Position numbers and translations under genes: made by a program
From: Leifsonia sp. ZF2019
Lineage (GTDB): Bacteria > Actinomycetota > Actinomycetes > Actinomycetales > Microbacteriaceae
Direction of reading: 5' to 3'
Assembly (NCBI RefSeq): GCF_019924635.1
Contig: NZ_CP065037.1
Location: 3,100,001-3,164,000, forward strand
Length of the DNA stretch: 64,000 nucleotides
Shown: positions 54,739 to 62,931 of the stretch, piece by piece
Numbering within the stretch: the first letter of the stretch is position 1
Layout of the letters: each line of letters starts with the position of its first letter
Notes under the pieces: model-generated
Seen by the model: the letters and a program-made list of their open reading frames with translations, nothing else
What the model was told of the DNA's origin: nothing
Database searches by the model: none

Positions 54739-55837
54739 CTACGGCGCGATCAGCACCACCGAGCTGGGGCCCGGGCGTTGGCGAGCTCGCACCCGCTACC
54801 GATTCGATGACGGCAAACTTCGGCTCGTGGAGCGAAGCGGGTCGACTCGCACGAAAGCGGAGAACACGCTCAAGGAAGCCCTGGTCAACATCCCAACGCC
54901 CACCTCCGCGAGCATCACCGGCGACACGCACCTGGAAGACTTGGCGAAGAAGTTCATCGACACCAAGCGGTCCGCGAACCTCGCACCCAGATCTCTCGAC
55001 TCCTACCAATGGGCGATCACCGCCGCGATCGTCCCCGAAATCGGCGCTCTGCGCGTGCGAGAGGCCAGCACCGAACGTCTGGACCGGTTCCTCGTGAAAG
55101 TGGCTGAGGCCCGCGGCAAAGGGGCAGCGAAGACCTGCAGGAGCGTACTCAGCGGCATGATGGGGCTCGCCGTCCGCTCTGGCGCAGGGAAGATCAACCC
55201 CGTCCGCGAGGTCAGCTCGATCAGCCGGAAGAACGAGGGCGCCAAGCTGATCCCGATCAATGCGATGCCCGAGATCCTGGCAGCGGTCGCCGCCGATGAG
55301 GAGTTGCGGCGCCTCGACCTGGTGGACCTCGTGGAGCTCTGGGCGGGCACCGGCTTACGGATCTCCGAGTCACTTGCGCTCGAGTGGCCCGACGTCGACA
55401 TCGAGGCAGGCACGCTCTCGGTGCGCGCGAATGTGGTCCGCGTGAAGGGCCAGGGACTTCTCCGCCAACCTCACACTAAGACGGACGCCGGCGAGCGCAC
55501 GATCATCGTGCCGGCTCGTGTCGTCAACATGCTGCTCCAGCGGCGAGTCAGTTCGTCGACGGATCTGGTGTTCCCGTCGATGTTTGGCAAGCTCCGCGAC
55601 CCCAACAACACGCTGGCCGACTGGCGCGAGCACCGCGACGCAGTGGGCGCCGCGGGCAGCACGCCGCACAGCTTCCGGAAGTACGTGGCGACCGTCCTTG
55701 ACAAGGCCGGCCTCAGCGCGCGCGAGATCGCCGAGTATCTCGGCCACAAGCGGCCGTCGCTGACCCAGGACATTTACATGAGCCGGAAGGTGGGCGGTAG
55801 CGACGCTGCGGCGGCCCTGTCGATGGCGCTCGCCTGA
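54710..55837 (+). CDS. int: Tyrosine-type site-specific integrase
   Basis: This is a 375-residue phage integrase with an N-terminal arm-binding domain (about 1-60), a SAM-like core-binding domain (about 70-165) and a catalytic domain. The catalytic Arg is in G-T-G-L-R-I-S-E, a Lys in T-K-T-D-A-G-E-R, the H-x-x-R in P-H-S-F-R-K, the second His in Y-L-G-H-K-R-P and the nucleophile in D-I-Y-M-S-R. All catalytic residues are present, so the element may still be able to integrate or excise. It ends 125 bases before attR. Confidence 0.95.
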   Translation: MGRPPLPINSYGAISTTELGPGRWRARTRYRFDDGKLRLVERSGSTRTKAENTLKEALVNIPTPTSASITGDTHLEDLAKKFIDTKRSANLAPRSLDSYQWAITAAIVPEIGALRVREASTERLDRFLVKVAEARGKGAAKTCRSVLSGMMGLAVRSGAGKINPVREVSSISRKNEGAKLIPINAMPEILAAVAADEELRRLDLVDLVELWAGTGLRISESLALEWPDVDIEAGTLSVRANVVRVKGQGLLRQPHTKTDAGERTIIVPARVVNMLLQRRVSSSTDLVFPSMFGKLRDPNNTLADWREHRDAVGAAGSTPHSFRKYVATVLDKAGLSAREIAEYLGHKRPSLTQDIYMSRKVGGSDAAAALSMALA

Positions 55838-55858
55838 CCCATCACTTACCCATCACTT
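55837..55858. repeat. Putative integrase arm-type sites, right end
   Basis: ACCCATCACTT is repeated twice without spacer (55837-55847 and 55848-55858), starting at the last base of int. The CCATC core also appears in two adjacent 11-base units at 46104-46125 beside attL. Between this array and attR (55859-55962) no gene is visible. Confidence 0.6.
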
Positions 55859-55962
55859 TCGCTGAGATTCGGGCAGATCGGGTGATATCAGGATCATCCC
55901 TACTTCCGCGCGAGGACAGCGATGTGAGGTCGGCTGCGCTCTGCCGATATCGACGTTCAGAA

Positions 55963-56000
55963 AATCCGCGGGTCGTGGGTTCGAGCCCCACCGGGCCCAC
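55963..56000. repeat. attR core (38-bp direct repeat, right copy)
   Basis: Identical over 38 bases to 46031-46068, the 3' half of tRNA-Lys. Upstream sequence does not complete a tRNA, so this copy is not a functional tRNA gene. It marks the right boundary of the element. Confidence 0.95.
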
Positions 56001-56020
56001 CTCTCTTCCCCGCAATCCCT

Positions 56021-56080
56021 CGCGACGTTCGTGCCGAATCGTGAGTCCCGGGCGTTCTTTCGCGACATTCGTGCCGATTC
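56021..56080. repeat. Extragenic palindromic repeat, two units 40 bp apart
   Basis: CGCGACGTTCGTGCCGAATC (56021-56040) and CGCGACATTCGTGCCGATTC (56061-56080) are 20-base units exactly 40 bases apart, the same geometry as at 30064-30123. They lie just outside attR in chromosomal DNA. Confidence 0.6.
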
Positions 56081-56137
56081 CGCACTCACGCTCCCGGTGC
56101 TGAAGGCGGGATTCGTGGATGGACGGGGACGGTATGT

Positions 56138-56176
56138 TAAGGATAGGCTAACCTCACTTAGGTAACCCTAAGTTTC
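56138..56176 (+). promoter_or_regulatory. Tandem DtxR/IdeR iron boxes
   Basis: TAAGGATAGGCTAACCTCA (56138-56156) matches 17 of 19 positions of the DtxR consensus as I recall it (TWAGGTWAGSCTWACCTWA). TTAGGTAACCCTAAGTTTC (56158-56176) matches 15. Between 56157 and 56172, CTTAGG and CCTAAG form exact arms. Sites 20 bp apart are usual for strong iron repression. Confidence 0.85.
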
Positions 56177-56225
56177 ACCAGCCCGGCCGCTCGGCCGCCT
56201 CCCGAAGCGAGAGCCCTCTATCCTC

Positions 56226-58289
56226 ATGTCACGATCCATCCGCCTGTGGAGCGCCGCCGTCGCGGCGTTCGGAATCGCTGCCGTCGGCACGTTCGCCGGC
56301 ACCCCCAGCGCGGCGACGGCCGCCGCCGACCCCGGCGCCTACACCCTCGAGTCCACGGTGGCCGTCGGCGCCACGACGCGCAGTCTCGCGGTCGACGACG
56401 AGCGCGGCCGTGTGTATGTGCCCGTCTCGAGCGACCCGGGCGCCGTCACCTGGCTCGACACCGCGACGCGGACGCCCAGTCCCGACGCGTATCCGCTCGG
56501 CACCGCCGCGCCCGAGAACGTCGTGCTCAGCGCCGACCGCTCGACGCTCTTCGTCCTGCACTACGGGAAGGGCGTCCTCTCGGTGGTCGACACGGCGACG
56601 GGCACCGTCACCCGCACGGTCACGGGCCTGCCCACCTACGCGGGCGGGCTGGTGCAGGACACCGACAGCGGGATGCTCTATGTGCTCGACGACGGTCTCA
56701 CGCCGGTCGACCCCGTCACCGGCACCGTCGGCTCGGAGATACCGATCTCCACGCAGGCCTACCCGCTGCTGAAGGACGCGGTGTACGACTCGACGAACCG
56801 CATGATCTGGATCGCGGAGGGCCGCGCGAAGGTCGTGACCGGCTTCAGCACGGTGTCGGGTCGCTGGATCGACAGTCTGAACATCCCGATCAGCTCGTTC
56901 GCCTACGACGGCACGGCGCTCGGCGGGCGCCCGGCGCGCCTCGCCGTGGACGAGCAGCTCGCGAAGCTCTACGTCGTCGTCCAGTCCACCCTCGCCGACA
57001 GCTGGGACGAGGACCGCGTCGTCGCGATCGACACCACCACCACGAAGCGACTCGGCTCGCCGATCGTCGTCGGCGAGACGGCCCGGGCGATCGAGGTGAA
57101 TCCGGCCACCCACGAGGTCTACACGCTCAACGGGTTCTCGAACTCGCTCTCGGTGATCAGCCCGGATACCTGGTCCGTGTCGCACACGCTCGACTTCACC
57201 GCGCTCGGCGTCACCGCGGGCACCGGTGCCGGGAACGCGGACGTCTGGGCGCTGGGAGTGAGCGGCGACGGCGCGACGCTCTATGCCACCCACCCGTACG
57301 GACAGGCGCGGATGAGCGTGATCTCGCGCTCGGGCGCCGCCCCGGCGATCACCGCGCAGCCCGTGACGCCCGGACAGGACGACACGACACCGCCCGAGAC
57401 CCCGGAGAACGAGCCGTGGGCGGGGCCCGCCGCCGGGTCGGCGTCGACCTCCCCGGCGGGAGCCGCGACCGTCGCGAACGCCCGCCTGAGCTGGTCGTTC
57501 AACGAGTATGCGAAGGCCTGGACGCGGGAGGCGCTCGGATCCGTCGAGCTGGCCGGCGACGACTTCGTGTTCACCGGAGGGACCGGGTGGACGGACCCCG
57601 CGACCGGAGCCACCTCGATCGCGTGGACCGACGGCTTCCGATTCCGCCACTACGCAGCGCTCGCCCCCGAGGTCGTCTCGACGCTCGGAAACCCGATCCT
57701 GACGGTCGCTGCCGACGGGTCCGGCAGCCTCAGCATGGACGTGGCGTGGTCGGTCGCTGCCGACACGACGAGCGACGGCTACCGCCGCGTGGTGGTGGCG
57801 ACCTTCGGCGCAACCGCGGCGCAGCGCGCGGGAGACGACGTGACACTGACCGCGACGCCCGACTACGCGGGACGCACCTACGGCGCCAGCGCCTCGTCGT
57901 ACCCGGCCGAGTTCATCGACTGGTTCGACCCCTCGATGCGATCGTGGTGGTACTCCACCGGAGCGAGCATGGACGCCAAGAAGGCGCCGAACCCGTTCGG
58001 CGTCTCCTTCACCGCGGCCGTGGCCAGCCAGCCGGGCACCGGAGGAGGCGACGACGGCAGCGCGCCGGGAACGGGAGACCCGACAGGATCGGGAACCTCC
58101 GGGAGCGGCACGACGGGCGCGTCGACCGTGTCGGGATCGGCGGACGCGCTCGCACGCACCGGGTCGGACCTGGCCCTGCCGTTCGTCGGCGCCGGTGCGC
58201 TCCTCCTGAGCGGAATCACCGTCACGACCGTCGGCCTGCTCCGCCGACGGCAGCGCACAGCGGCCTCGGACGGCTCGCGGACCAGCTGA
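56226..58289 (+). CDS. Iron-regulated surface protein: beta-propeller plus HtaA (heme-binding) domain, wall-anchored
   Basis: This 687-residue protein has a Sec signal peptide (cleaved near A-A-A-D-P). A beta-propeller-like region (about 40-375) has repeats such as S-V-V-D-T-A-T-G-T-V and L-Y-V-L-D-D-G. A linker and an HtaA domain follow (about 415-600: A-R-L-S-W-S-F-N-E-Y-A-K-A-W, then I-A-W-T-D-G-F-R-F-R-H-Y). A Gly/Ser/Thr-rich spacer and an LARTG sorting signal with terminal helix and R-R-R-Q-R complete it. HtaA domains bind heme in Corynebacterium. Tandem DtxR boxes upstream imply expression under iron limitation. No hmuTUV genes are adjacent. Confidence 0.85.
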   Translation: MSRSIRLWSAAVAAFGIAAVGTFAGTPSAATAAADPGAYTLESTVAVGATTRSLAVDDERGRVYVPVSSDPGAVTWLDTATRTPSPDAYPLGTAAPENVVLSADRSTLFVLHYGKGVLSVVDTATGTVTRTVTGLPTYAGGLVQDTDSGMLYVLDDGLTPVDPVTGTVGSEIPISTQAYPLLKDAVYDSTNRMIWIAEGRAKVVTGFSTVSGRWIDSLNIPISSFAYDGTALGGRPARLAVDEQLAKLYVVVQSTLADSWDEDRVVAIDTTTTKRLGSPIVVGETARAIEVNPATHEVYTLNGFSNSLSVISPDTWSVSHTLDFTALGVTAGTGAGNADVWALGVSGDGATLYATHPYGQARMSVISRSGAAPAITAQPVTPGQDDTTPPETPENEPWAGPAAGSASTSPAGAATVANARLSWSFNEYAKAWTREALGSVELAGDDFVFTGGTGWTDPATGATSIAWTDGFRFRHYAALAPEVVSTLGNPILTVAADGSGSLSMDVAWSVAADTTSDGYRRVVVATFGATAAQRAGDDVTLTATPDYAGRTYGASASSYPAEFIDWFDPSMRSWWYSTGASMDAKKAPNPFGVSFTAAVASQPGTGGGDDGSAPGTGDPTGSGTSGSGTTGASTVSGSADALARTGSDLALPFVGAGALLLSGITVTTVGLLRRRQRTAASDGSRTS

Positions 58290-58309
58290 GCGACACCTCA
58301 GCGCAGGAG

Positions 58310-58345
58310 GGGCGGCCCGGCATGCACCAGCACGCCGGGCCGCCC
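58310..58345. terminator. Bidirectional terminator hairpin
   Basis: GGGCGGCCCGGC (58310-58321) pairs with GCCGGGCCGCCC (58334-58345), a perfect 12-bp stem with a 12-base loop between the convergent HtaA-protein and CLC genes. Confidence 0.8.
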
Positions 58346-58356
58346 GTTCGTCATCG

Positions 58357-59634
58357 CTAGGCGACGCCGGTGACGCGCCCGCGCTCGACGAGGTAGCCCA
58401 CCGCCACGGCTCCCGCGATGCAGAGCATGAGGGGCGCGAGGAGCTGGAGGCCCTGGTTCGTGAACTCCATCACGAGCACCAGCGCGGTGAACGGCGCCCG
58501 CATGGTCACCGCGAGGAAGGCCGCCGCGCCGATCAGGGCGAAACCCGCCAGGGGGGCGCCGGGCCACGCGAGATTCCAAACCGCTCCGATCGTGAGCCCC
58601 AGACCGGCCCCGATGGCGAGCGACGGCGTCAGCGTCCCGCCCGCCGCGCCGGCGCCGATCGTTCCGACGGTCGCCGCCGTCTTGACGACGGTGGTCGCGA
58701 AGATGAGCAGCACGGGAAGCGTCGCCGTGAAAGCCAGCTGGCCGAGCGAGCGCCCGTTGCCCAGGACGGCGGGCAGCCACAGCGAGACCACGCCGACCGC
58801 AGCGAACACGAGCGGCATCACGATCAGGATGCCCCAGGACGTCGGGCGGTGCCGCTGCGCGAACCCGGCGAGCTTCACGAAGCCGACCGCCGCGAAGCCG
58901 AGCACGGGACCGGCCAGCACCGACCAGGCCACGATCGTCGGCGTGAGCGGCACCTGTTCCACCGCGTAGAGCGGATTCGCCGGCACCACGACGCGCGCGA
59001 CCAGCGCCGCGATCGCCGACGTCGCGAGCGCCGGCAGCACCGTGGCGAAGCTCACCTCGGCGAGGAGGATCTCGACGGCGAAGACGGCCCCGCCGAGCGG
59101 CACGTTGTAGACGGCGGCGAGGCCGGCGCCGGCGCCGCACGCCACGAGGATGCGGCGCTCCCGGGCCGAGACCCCCGCGCGCTCCGCGAGCCAGCCGGCC
59201 CAGAGCGCCGCCACCTCGCGCGGTGCCACCTCCCGGCCGATCGAGGCACCGAGCCCGACGATGACGATCTGCAGGCCCGCGTTGATCAGCGTCACGACGA
59301 CGGGCATGCGCCGGCCCCCGACCGACGCCTCCACGGAGACGACCGCGTGGTCGGGGCGCCGGCTCCCCCACCGGCGCAGCAGCCACCAGCCGACACCGCC
59401 GATGACACCCGCCACGACCAGGGCGACGACGCGGCTGACCGGCGGCGCCTCGAGCAGCCCTTCCAGGAACGAGCCTTCCGAGTACCCGAAGGCGAGGTGC
59501 TGGATGCCGTGCAGCGCGAGGTAGACCAGGCCGCCGCCGATGCCCCCACCGACTCCGACGAGCGCGGTGACGACGACGAGGCGGATCAGCCAGGACGGGG
59601 TGCCGGGACGGCGCGCTGCTGCGGCGGGATGCAC
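58357..59634 (-). CDS. CLC-family chloride channel / H+-Cl- antiporter
   Basis: This is a 425-residue membrane protein with about ten to twelve helices. The CLC selectivity motifs are present in variant form: G-L-G-A-S-I-G-R-E-V-A-P with the gating Glu, a second G-x-F/L-x-P equivalent in G-A-A-G-G-T-L-T-P-S-L-A-I-G-A, and N-V-P-L-G-G-A-V-F-A-V-E. It moves chloride, probably coupled to protons. It is convergent with the HtaA-protein gene. Its regulation is not visible. Confidence 0.92.
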   Translation of the reverse strand: MHPAAAARRPGTPSWLIRLVVVTALVGVGGGIGGGLVYLALHGIQHLAFGYSEGSFLEGLLEAPPVSRVVALVVAGVIGGVGWWLLRRWGSRRPDHAVVSVEASVGGRRMPVVVTLINAGLQIVIVGLGASIGREVAPREVAALWAGWLAERAGVSARERRILVACGAGAGLAAVYNVPLGGAVFAVEILLAEVSFATVLPALATSAIAALVARVVVPANPLYAVEQVPLTPTIVAWSVLAGPVLGFAAVGFVKLAGFAQRHRPTSWGILIVMPLVFAAVGVVSLWLPAVLGNGRSLGQLAFTATLPVLLIFATTVVKTAATVGTIGAGAAGGTLTPSLAIGAGLGLTIGAVWNLAWPGAPLAGFALIGAAAFLAVTMRAPFTALVLVMEFTNQGLQLLAPLMLCIAGAVAVGYLVERGRVTGVA

Positions 59635-59656
59635 CGCACCAGCGTATCCGAGCGGG

Positions 59657-60292
59657 TCAGGCTCCCGGGACGAGGGCTCCCACGGTGAGCAGCGACATCG
59701 AGTTCGACTGGCAGGCCGTCACGTCGGCGTCCTTCACGAACAGCGATGCGGTGGATCCCGGCGGGTAGACGCGGAATCCATCGGCCTGCTTGGGGTTGCA
59801 GTCGGAAGCGGAGTAGTTGAGCGCCTGCACGATCTTGAGCGGCGCCTGCGCGGTTCCTCCCGGCTGCAGCGTCACGGTCGGGTGGGGCGTGCTCCGGTCG
59901 AAGTCCGCTGCGGCGCCGAGCTGGGTGCCGTTGCCGTCGCCCACGAAGGACACGCCGGGCCAGCCCTGCAGCGCGCACTCGGTGGCGCCGTTGTTGGTGA
60001 GCACGAGCGTCACCTCCACGCTGCCCGCCGCTCCTCCTCCCCCGGGCTGGATGCTGCCCGAGAGGGACGCCGTGTCGCACTGCCCGTCGACGGGTGCGGA
60101 CGTGCTGGTGCCGGTGGGGCGCGGGGTGGAGGTACCCGTCGGCGTGGACGTCGACGTCGACGCCGCCGGTGTCGACGTGGGAGACGCCGCGGGCGAGCAG
60201 CCGGCGATCGTGAGGACGAGCGCTCCGGCGGCCAGCGCGGCGGCGGCCAGGCGGGAGGCGGGACGGGACGAGTCGATCCGGTAACGGGCCAT
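59657..60292 (-). CDS. DUF4232-domain lipoprotein
   Basis: This 211-residue protein has a lipoprotein signal peptide with lipobox I-A-G-C, a long Thr/Ser/Pro-rich spacer (T-S-T-S-T-P-T-G-T-S-T-P) and a C-terminal DUF4232 domain. The domain is an Ig-like beta sandwich with L-V-L-T-N-N-G-A-T-E-C-A-L-Q-G-W-P-G-V and paired cysteines. ATG 60292 is chosen over longer in-frame starts. DUF4232 proteins are common exported actinobacterial proteins of unknown role. It lies upstream of the CLC gene on the same strand. Confidence 0.88.
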   Translation of the reverse strand: MARYRIDSSRPASRLAAAALAAGALVLTIAGCSPAASPTSTPAASTSTSTPTGTSTPRPTGTSTSAPVDGQCDTASLSGSIQPGGGGAAGSVEVTLVLTNNGATECALQGWPGVSFVGDGNGTQLGAAADFDRSTPHPTVTLQPGGTAQAPLKIVQALNYSASDCNPKQADGFRVYPPGSTASLFVKDADVTACQSNSMSLLTVGALVPGA

Positions 60293-60413
60293 GCGCCCAT
60301 CCCACCAGCAGTGGCGGCGCTCGGCCGGACAGCACGCCGTGCAGGCCGGGATTCGCGGGTTCGATGCCTGCTCGCCCCTGCGCCGTGGAGGTGCACCCTG
60401 GCAGGATGGACCC

Positions 60414-61511
60414 ATGAAAGCGACGATGTCCTGGCTCATCCGCTACTGGGCGGTCGTCGTCCCGATCATCGGCGTGGTGGTGCTCGCCCTGTTCTGGACC
60501 GTGGAGCTGCAGCCGTGGGCGGTCGTCCTCATCGCCTTCGTGCTGGGCGGCACGGTCCTCGCCGCGGTGCAGCACGCGGAGGTGGTGGCCCACCGCGTGG
60601 GCGAGCCGTTCGGCTCCTTGGTGCTGGCGGTCGCCGTGACCGTGATCGAGGTCGCGTTGATCGTCACCCTGATGACGACCGGCAAAGACTCGGAGTCCCT
60701 CGCCCGCGACACCGTCTTCTCGGCCGTGATGATCACGATGAACGGCATCGTGGGCCTCTCGCTGCTGCTCAGCTCGAGCCGCGGCACGATGTCCTCGTTC
60801 AACGCCAAGGGCAGCAGCGCGGCGCTCGCCACCGTCACCGCCATGGCGACGCTGACGATGGTGGTGCCGACCTTCACCGAGACCCCCGGTCCGCAGTTCT
60901 CACCCAGCCAGCTCGTGTTCGCGGCGCTCGCCTCCATCGCCCTCTACGGCATGTTCGTCTTCACCCAGACCTTCGCGCATCGCGACTTCTTCCTGCCGGT
61001 CACTCACACGGACGACGGGACCGACGACGAGGACAGCCACGCTGAGCCCCCTTCCACCCGGACCGCGCTGATCAGCGTCGCGCTGCTCCTGGTCGCCCTG
61101 GTCGCGGTGGTCGGGCTCGCCAAGCTCGAGTCGACGCCGATCGAACGCGCCGTGACCGGGATCGGCCTGCCGCAGTCGTTCGTGGGTGTCATCATCGCGC
61201 TCCTGGTGCTGCTCCCGGAGGGCATCGCCGCCGCCAAGGCCGCACAGCGCAACCGCATGCAGACCAGCCTCAACCTGGCGCTCGGCTCCGCCATCGCGAG
61301 CATCGGACTCACGATCCCCGCGATCGCAGTCGCTTCGATCTGGCTGCCCGGCGCGCTGCATCTCGGGCTCGGTGCCAGTCAGATCGTGCTGCTGGCTCTG
61401 ACGGTCGCGGTGAGCATCCTCACACTCATGCCCGGCCGCGCGGTCCGGATGCAGGGCGGCATCCACCTGATCCTGTTCGCGGCCTTCATCTTCCTGTCGA
61501 TCGCGCCGTAG
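60414..61511 (+). CDS. ChaA-like Ca2+(Na+)/H+ antiporter
   Basis: This 365-residue protein has about eleven helices. The two cation-exchanger repeats carry the acidic ion-binding motifs V-T-V-I-E-V-A-L-I-V-T-L-M and V-L-L-P-E-G-I-A-A, separated by an acidic loop (D-D-G-T-D-D-E-D). This is the CaCA/ChaA family, which exports Ca2+ or Na+ in exchange for protons. It is divergent from the DUF4232 lipoprotein gene. ATG 60414 follows G-G-A-G-G-T further upstream; GCAGGA is the nearest ribosome-binding sequence. Confidence 0.9.
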   Translation: MKATMSWLIRYWAVVVPIIGVVVLALFWTVELQPWAVVLIAFVLGGTVLAAVQHAEVVAHRVGEPFGSLVLAVAVTVIEVALIVTLMTTGKDSESLARDTVFSAVMITMNGIVGLSLLLSSSRGTMSSFNAKGSSAALATVTAMATLTMVVPTFTETPGPQFSPSQLVFAALASIALYGMFVFTQTFAHRDFFLPVTHTDDGTDDEDSHAEPPSTRTALISVALLLVALVAVVGLAKLESTPIERAVTGIGLPQSFVGVIIALLVLLPEGIAAAKAAQRNRMQTSLNLALGSAIASIGLTIPAIAVASIWLPGALHLGLGASQIVLLALTVAVSILTLMPGRAVRMQGGIHLILFAAFIFLSIAP

Positions 61512-61526
61512 CCCGACCGCGCGGGA

Positions 61527-62135
61527 TCACGCGCGGGCCGTGCTCCCCACCGCGGCGTCGAAGAGCTGCTCCGCCGCCCGGCGGGCGGCGAGCGGGGTTC
61601 CACCGCAGAGTGCGGCGCTCGCGGAGGCGCCGTCGAAGAGCAGCGTGAGCTGGACGGCGAGCAGGTGCGGATCCGCGGCGCCCGCCGCCTCGGCCTGCCG
61701 CTGGAAGAAGTCCGTGAGCCGGCCCTTGAAGTGGCGCGCCACGTGGGCGGCCGGGTGCTCGCGATCGCGGAGCTCGGTGGCCACGTTGACGAACGGGCAG
61801 CCGTAGAAATCGCTGGAGCGCGCGGCTTCGTGCAGGGCGTCGAAGACGTGGAGGACGCGGTCGCGCGGGGAGCGCCTGTCGTCCTCCGTGAAGTAGCCGG
61901 CGACCACCCGCGGACCGTACTCCTGCAGCATCTCGGCGACGATCGCGTCCTTGCCGTCGAAGTGCTGGTAGATCGAGCGCTTGGAGACCGCGGCCTCCTG
62001 CGCGATGCGGTCCACTCCGACGGCGCCGACTCCCTCGCCGATGAACAGGCGGGCGGCGGCGGCGAGCACCCGCTCGCGCGGCTTGGGCCGGGGCGCGGGC
62101 GGCGTGACGGGCGCGGCATCGGCTGTGGAGGTCAT
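61527..62135 (-). CDS. TetR-family transcriptional repressor
   Basis: This 202-residue protein has an N-terminal TetR HTH (about residues 20-68: A-A-A-R-L-F-I-G-E-G-V-G-A-V-G-V-D-R-I-A and S-K-R-S-I-Y-Q-H-F-D-G-K-D). The C-terminal ligand domain carries F-Y-G-C-P-F-V-N-V-A-T-E. It is divergent from the SDR gene, with two matching operators in between. That is a typical autoregulated repressor-oxidoreductase pair. Confidence 0.93.
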   Translation of the reverse strand: MTSTADAAPVTPPAPRPKPRERVLAAAARLFIGEGVGAVGVDRIAQEAAVSKRSIYQHFDGKDAIVAEMLQEYGPRVVAGYFTEDDRRSPRDRVLHVFDALHEAARSSDFYGCPFVNVATELRDREHPAAHVARHFKGRLTDFFQRQAEAAGAADPHLLAVQLTLLFDGASASAALCGGTPLAARRAAEQLFDAAVGSTARA

Positions 62136-62165
62136 CCAGCGATTCTAGAGGCCCGCTTGCGCAAA

Positions 62166-62209
62166 GTAAACCGATCTGTTTACATAGCCGAGTACACCGA
62201 TCAGTTTAC
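62166..62209. promoter_or_regulatory. Twin TetR operators between tetR and SDR genes
   Basis: GTAAACCGATCTGTTTAC (62166-62183) is an 18-bp dyad with exact 6-base arms. GTACACCGATCAGTTTAC (62192-62209) is a second copy, with starts 26 bp apart. The second ends just before the SDR ribosome-binding site TTGGAGG. Both are very likely TetR sites controlling both genes. Confidence 0.87.
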
Positions 62210-62226
62210 TTTTGGAGGACCGACTC

Positions 62227-62931
62227 ATGACCGACCTGAACGGACGCATCGCCCTCGTCACGGGCGCCAACCGCGGACTCGGCGCCGCCTTCGTCACCGG
62301 TCTGCTCGACCGCGGGGCCGCGAAGGTCTACGCTGCCGCCCGCCGGCCCGAGACCGTGGCCGTCCGCGACCCGCGCGTCGTCCCGCTCGCCCTCGATGTG
62401 ACCGACCCGGAGAGCATCCGCCGCGCCGCCGAAACCGCATCCGACATCAGCGTGCTCGTCAACAACGCCGGCATCGCCGTCAACCAGTCGCTCGTCTCGG
62501 GCGACCTGCAGGAGATCCGCCGCGAGTTCGACACGAACTTCTGGGGTCCGGTGCTCGTCACCCGCGCGCTCGCGCCGGCGATCGAGCGCAACGGCGGCGG
62601 CGCGATCGTGAACATGCACTCCGCGCTCAGCTGGCTGGCGCTCGGCTCCTACAGCGCGACCAAGGCGGCCCTGTGGTCCGCCAGCAACTCGGCGCGCGTC
62701 GAGCTGGCACCCGCGGGCATCCAGGTCGTCGGGGTGCACGTCGGCTACGTCGACACCGAGATGGCGGCGGGGGCGGAGGGCGTGAAGGTACCGCCGACGC
62801 AGGTCGTCGACGAGGCGCTCGAGGCCGTGCTGGCCGGAGAGGCGGAGGCGATCGTCGGCGATGTCGCCCGGCACGTGAAGTCCAAGCTCCACGAGGACGT
62901 GCGCGCGCTCTACCCCCAGCTGGCCAGATAG
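62227..62931 (+). CDS. Short-chain dehydrogenase/reductase
   Basis: This is a 234-residue classical SDR. The cofactor motif is T-G-A-N-R-G-L-G, followed by N-N-A-G, the catalytic serine region H-S-A-L-S-W-L and Y-x-x-x-K as Y-S-A-T-K. The arginine-rich A-A-R-R-P after the second strand favours NADP(H). The substrate is unknown. TGGAGG precedes the ATG. The TetR neighbour suggests induction by a small molecule. Its end overlaps the antisense end of the epimerase gene by 22 bases. Confidence 0.93.
   Translation: MTDLNGRIALVTGANRGLGAAFVTGLLDRGAAKVYAAARRPETVAVRDPRVVPLALDVTDPESIRRAAETASDISVLVNNAGIAVNQSLVSGDLQEIRREFDTNFWGPVLVTRALAPAIERNGGGAIVNMHSALSWLALGSYSATKAALWSASNSARVELAPAGIQVVGVHVGYVDTEMAAGAEGVKVPPTQVVDEALEAVLAGEAEAIVGDVARHVKSKLHEDVRALYPQLAR

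Larger units (their letters stand above)
46069..56000. mobile_element. Integrated prophage-like element in tRNA-Lys (9,932 bp)
   Basis: The element is bounded by 38-bp att repeats. The integrase lies next to attR. Tandem 11-bp arm-type sites flank both ends. Internal genes are short, densely packed, mostly on the minus strand and phage-like: Xre regulator, two AlpA/Xis-like proteins, a winged-helix protein with an iteron-like array, zinc-binding proteins, a minor-tail-like protein and a truncated HNH endonuclease. No terminase, portal, capsid, lysis or complete replication genes are seen. Base composition is visibly less GC-rich than the flanks in its left part. It is a decayed prophage or a phage satellite. 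Confidence 0.9.

Noticed and set aside
55950..56000. Second tRNA-Lys gene
   Set aside because: Only the 3' half from the anticodon loop onward is present. It is the attR copy.
46069..56000. Complete prophage or conjugative element
   Set aside because: No terminase, portal, capsid, lysin, relaxase or transfer genes can be seen.
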